This document shows, in pieces, positions 61,573 to 64,000 of a DNA stretch of 64,000 nt; positions within the stretch are counted from its first letter, which is position 1, and every line of letters begins with the position of its first letter. The stretch spans positions 4,692,001-4,756,000 of the forward strand of contig NZ_CP152003.1 in assembly GCF_038595065.1 (NCBI RefSeq), in the 5' to 3' direction. A program made the translations under genes and the position numbers. Under the pieces are notes generated by a model, which worked only from the letters and a program-made list of their open reading frames with translations, was not told where the DNA came from and made no database searches. Source of the stretch: Sutcliffiella sp. FSL R7-0096. Its GTDB lineage: Bacteria; Bacillota; Bacilli; Bacillales; Bacillaceae_I.

Positions 61573-62670
61573 TTACTTTGTAGCAGCAATGGCTTCTATT
61601 TCTTCTTGGATTGTCTTTGTCCATTCATCCACTACTCCGTAGTCCATTGCTTTTACGTAGATTTCCTCAAGTTTACCGTGCCATTCCTTTGCTTCTGCAA
61701 GTTTGCCTATTGCTTGTTGCATCGCTTCGGTATAGCGGTTTTTTACAGCCACAATTTCTTTCTCATATCGTTCGTCCGTCCCATTACGGATGGTGATATC
61801 ATACATATCCACAATTGAATCTCCTTCCCGTTCTGGGAAATATTCATGTGGGGCGGTGCTGTCAAAAATGGCAAAACCAAGTTCTCGGCAGATAATCATA
61901 TCGAGACTGTATGGATCGAACCCGCAATGATAGACTTCGACATCAAACCCTCTCTCTTCTGAAGCTCTAGCCAATTTTTTAAGCATGGTGGATTTCCCTG
62001 AACCTGGGCGACCTTTTATAAAATAACGATGTGTTAGCCCTTCTGTCAGGTTCGGCACGAAATCCTTTGCTCCAGCAGGCGTCGCAGCACCGAGGAAACG
62101 GTGTCTCACATCTGCTTTTTTATCAAGGCTCTTACCTTGGAACAAGTTATCCACGAGCTCCCCTGTCAGCTTATTTGCTGCTTCAAAATTCATATTATGG
62201 ATATAGTATCGTTCCCAATCGTCATGTATTTTCAGGGCTCTTGCGAATGTCTGGTAAGCTGTCTGGAAGGCTTCTTTCTTCTTGGTTGCGAAGTGTTGTA
62301 TTTCCGCTTTCTGTTCCGCAAGTAACTTGGAATCCCAGGCCTCGCCTAAGTTGATGTATTCCTCCACTGCCCCGGGAGCTTTCGGTTCGATGACATGGGG
62401 TGCCGTTCCATCTACAATTCCGATGCCAAGCGCCCGGATGACCACCCCGTCCACCGATGTGGTATCAGATGAACAGTGAAGCAGTTCAATGTCATACCCC
62501 TTTTCATTCCACTCTTTCCCGATCTTTTTGATGAGTGACGATTTCCCTGTTCCTGGCCCACCTTTTAATATAAAAATGCGGTCCAATCCTTCTATGTTCG
62601 ATTCGTAAAGGCTATAAAAGCCACGCGCTGTATTTCCACCAGCATAATAGTTTAAAATTTTCCCTGCCAA
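61573..62670 (-). CDS. Duplicated P-loop ATPase (PRK06851-like)
   Basis: A 365-residue protein made of two homologous halves. Walker A motifs are GGPGTGKSS (37-45) and GRPGSGKST (220-228). The halves repeat ELLHCSSDTTSVDGVVIRAL / EVYHCGFDPYSLDMIICREL and VDGTAPHVIEP / FDSTAPHEYFP. It resembles conserved ATPases of bacilli and clostridia with no known role. ATG is close to GGCAGG. The gene stands alone between terminators. The STAPH-like motif after each P-loop may bind metal or substrate. Confidence 0.85.
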   Translation of the reverse strand: MAGKILNYYAGGNTARGFYSLYESNIEGLDRIFILKGGPGTGKSSLIKKIGKEWNEKGYDIELLHCSSDTTSVDGVVIRALGIGIVDGTAPHVIEPKAPGAVEEYINLGEAWDSKLLAEQKAEIQHFATKKKEAFQTAYQTFARALKIHDDWERYYIHNMNFEAANKLTGELVDNLFQGKSLDKKADVRHRFLGAATPAGAKDFVPNLTEGLTHRYFIKGRPGSGKSTMLKKLARASEERGFDVEVYHCGFDPYSLDMIICRELGFAIFDSTAPHEYFPEREGDSIVDMYDITIRNGTDERYEKEIVAVKNRYTEAMQQAIGKLAEAKEWHGKLEEIYVKAMDYGVVDEWTKTIQEEIEAIAATK

Positions 62671-62748
62671 GATCTAACACCCTTTCAATGGTAGGTTATA
62701 TAACAATTGCGATTCCATTTAGCCTATGCGGCAGGGTTTAAATGGGTG

Positions 62749-62786
62749 AAAGCCTAGCTGTCGTGATGGGCTGACCAGCTAGCTTT
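62749..62786. other. Hairpin upstream of the duplicated ATPase gene
   Basis: AAAGCCTAGCTG pairs with CAGCTAGCTTTT (one mismatch) around 14 bases. It has short T and A tails, so it may be a terminator or leader structure. The ATPase start is 80 bases away. Confidence 0.5.
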
Positions 62787-62830
62787 TAGGAGGAGTAAGT
62801 GGGGCAGCTTCTTAATAAAGTGGAAGTTTT

Positions 62831-62950
62831 CCCGATAAACCTTGAGATTTCATGATATATTTCAATATTTCCTGATATATCGTGATTTTTCCTGATATCC
62901 TGGAAATTTTCTTGATATATCCTAGTTTTTCTTGATATATCGAGGGAGCG
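62831..62950. repeat. 20-nt tandem array (GATATATC type), copy 2
   Basis: Six units at exact 20-nt steps starting 62831, 62851, 62871, 62891, 62911 and 62931, each C(c/t/a)TGATATATCnnnAnTTTT. It shares its unit with 51471-51590. It lies between the topB terminator and the ATPase gene. Confidence 0.88.
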
Positions 62951-62973
62951 GTGCGAAAAATTAACTCTCTATC

Positions 62974-63009
62974 TAAAAAGAGCCGCACTCCCATACATAG
63001 AGTGCGACC
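62974..63009 (-). terminator. topB terminator
   Basis: CGCACTC pairs with GAGTGCG around nine bases, with GGCTCTTTTTAG following on the minus strand, starting eight bases past the topB stop. Confidence 0.82.
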
Positions 63010-63016
63010 CCAAACA

Positions 63017-64000
63017 TTATTTCAACTTCAATTTCGCCAATGCATCCGCCAGTGCGGTATTCACCGGCTCGTCATTATTCTGTTTCTTCATGTACTGATT
63101 CACATCACGTTTGGATGCTTTCTGGTTGGCGTTGTTCTTGCGTCGTTCCTGGAAGGTGCTTAGTTTCTCGCGGTGTCCGCAAACACAAGCGAACATCTGG
63201 CCTTCCCCTTCCCCACGCAGTTCCAGCTTCTTACGGCATTTCGGACAACGCGCATTTGTCACTTTGGATACGTTTTTACGGTGACCGCATTCTCTATCCT
63301 GACAAACGAGCATCTTTCCTTTTTTCCCGTTCACCTCAAGCATCGGCTTATCGCAGTCCGGACAGCGTTTGCCTGTCAGGTTGTCATGCTTGAACTTTTG
63401 GTCGGTATTTTTTATTTCATGAACGATCTGTTTGGCATAAGCCTTCATTTCATTGATGAATGCTGCTTTTTTCAGCTGTCCTTTTGCGATCATGCCAAGC
63501 TTCTGCTCCCATTCACCGGTCAAGGCTGGGGATTTTAAATCTTCCGGTGCAAGGTTCAACAGCTGTTTCCCTTTAGATGTGATGTGCAGCCCTTTGCCGC
63601 GTTTCTCCATCAGGAAACTGTTAAAAAGCTTCTCAATGATATCCGCTCTTGTGGCGACCGTTCCAATCCCACCAGTTTCACCAAGGGTTTTCACGAGCTT
63701 CTTGTCCGTTTGCTCCATGTATTTTGCCGGGTTCTCCATCGCAGAAAGCAGTGTACCCTCGTTAAATGGTTCCGGTGGCTTTGTTTTTCCGGAAGTAAGT
63801 TCGACCTTTCTAATTGGAAGAACGTCACCTTTATTCAAACTTGGCAACAGTTGATCTGAAAGTCCGTCACTTCCATCCTCCTGTTCCTCCATGGAGCTGA
63901 AAACTTCCTTCCAGCCTTGGGAGATGACCGTTTTTCCTTTTGCCACAAACTGTTCTGTTCCAACAGAAGCAGTGATATTTGTCTGTTCATATAGGAAAGG
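63017..64000 (-). CDS. topB: DNA topoisomerase III, C-terminal part (5' end outside window)
   Basis: Type IA topoisomerase that decatenates DNA. The frame is open to base 64000 (reading PFLYEQTNITASVGTEQF at the edge), so about 327 C-terminal residues are present and the catalytic Tyr lies outside. Seen here are the strand-passage domain end (GTLLSAMENPAKYMEQ, TVATRADIIEKLFNSFLMEK) and two or three C-terminal zinc ribbons (RCPDCDKPML, CQDRECGHRK, ARCPKCRKKL, CVCGHREKL), as in B. subtilis TopB. The tail is Lys/Asn-rich. A terminator follows. Confidence 0.95.
   Translation of the reverse strand, partial: PFLYEQTNITASVGTEQFVAKGKTVISQGWKEVFSSMEEQEDGSDGLSDQLLPSLNKGDVLPIRKVELTSGKTKPPEPFNEGTLLSAMENPAKYMEQTDKKLVKTLGETGGIGTVATRADIIEKLFNSFLMEKRGKGLHITSKGKQLLNLAPEDLKSPALTGEWEQKLGMIAKGQLKKAAFINEMKAYAKQIVHEIKNTDQKFKHDNLTGKRCPDCDKPMLEVNGKKGKMLVCQDRECGHRKNVSKVTNARCPKCRKKLELRGEGEGQMFACVCGHREKLSTFQERRKNNANQKASKRDVNQYMKKQNNDEPVNTALADALAKLKLK

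Noticed and set aside
62812-62994. Minus-strand 60-residue ORF rich in Ile-Tyr-Gln-Glu
   Set aside because: It reads through the topB terminator and the 20-nt GATATATC array. No RBS.
1-64000. tRNA, rRNA, prophage or IS transposase genes
   Set aside because: I looked for typical signatures (CCA ends with cloverleaf arms, DDE or HUH transposases, phage structural genes) and saw none. A tRNAscan or ISfinder search would settle this.

Overview
The window looks like a chromosomal segment of a spore-forming Bacillaceae (Bacillus in the broad sense). It carries sporulation genes (gerQ, an rsfA-type regulator, pbpG), AGGAGG-type ribosome binding sites, frequent GTG and TTG starts, and a gene order close to the B. 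subtilis block argS - ywiB - speB - speE - pbpG - ywhD - ywhB - ywgA - ywfO - rsfA - lipL - pta - hemQ - gerQ - ywdK - ywdI - ung. I see no rRNA or tRNA gene, no CRISPR array, no prophage and no transposase gene.

Layout. 1-25 kb is the conserved block: a 5'-truncated UV endonuclease gene, argS, spermidine synthesis (speE, speB), a forespore-type penicillin-binding protein, lipoyl transfer, pta, coproheme decarboxylase, gerQ, a chemoreceptor, a NaChBac-type sodium channel and ung. 25-33 kb holds zwf and gnd facing each other across a metal-dependent cyclase-family hydrolase, then htpX and small envelope or stress genes. 33-43 kb has a large secreted M14 peptidase, an NfrA-type nitroreductase, an ABC exporter with its TetR regulator, a BCCT transporter and a short-chain fatty acid transporter. 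43-50 kb is a sucrose PTS regulon (EIIA, SacT-type antiterminator, EIIBC, fructokinase, sucrose-6-phosphate hydrolase) with two RAT/terminator switches. 50-58 kb has a nitrilase-family hydrolase, a HAD phosphatase, an HD-GYP protein, a YjiH protein, and a SAM-riboswitch-controlled pair of flavin monooxygenase and ATP-grasp ligase. 59-61.5 kb is a maltose PTS permease with a MapP-type maltose-6'-phosphate phosphatase, preceded by a LacI-type operator. The window ends with a duplicated P-loop ATPase and the 3' part of topB.

The intergenic DNA is unusually rich in repeats. Family A (about 85-190 bp, GC-rich, imperfect terminal inverted repeats) has 11 copies, two of them flanked by 8-bp target-site duplications. 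Family B (about 140-190 bp, AGGCTCTTTTC ends) has six MITE-like copies. Family C is a GGGGTCTGACCCC palindrome used as a terminator-like hairpin between convergent genes. Seven gaps hold degenerate tandem arrays, most with a strict 20 or 21-nt period, which is two turns of the helix. I cannot assign a function to these arrays.

How the genes work together: the sucrose and maltose permeases both lack an EIIA domain, and the stand-alone EIIA at 49.6-50.1 kb could serve both. The SAM riboswitch ties the monooxygenase/ATP-grasp pair to sulfur or methionine status, although I find no description of that pathway in what I know. Assignments rest on reading motifs and remembered homologues. No database search was run.
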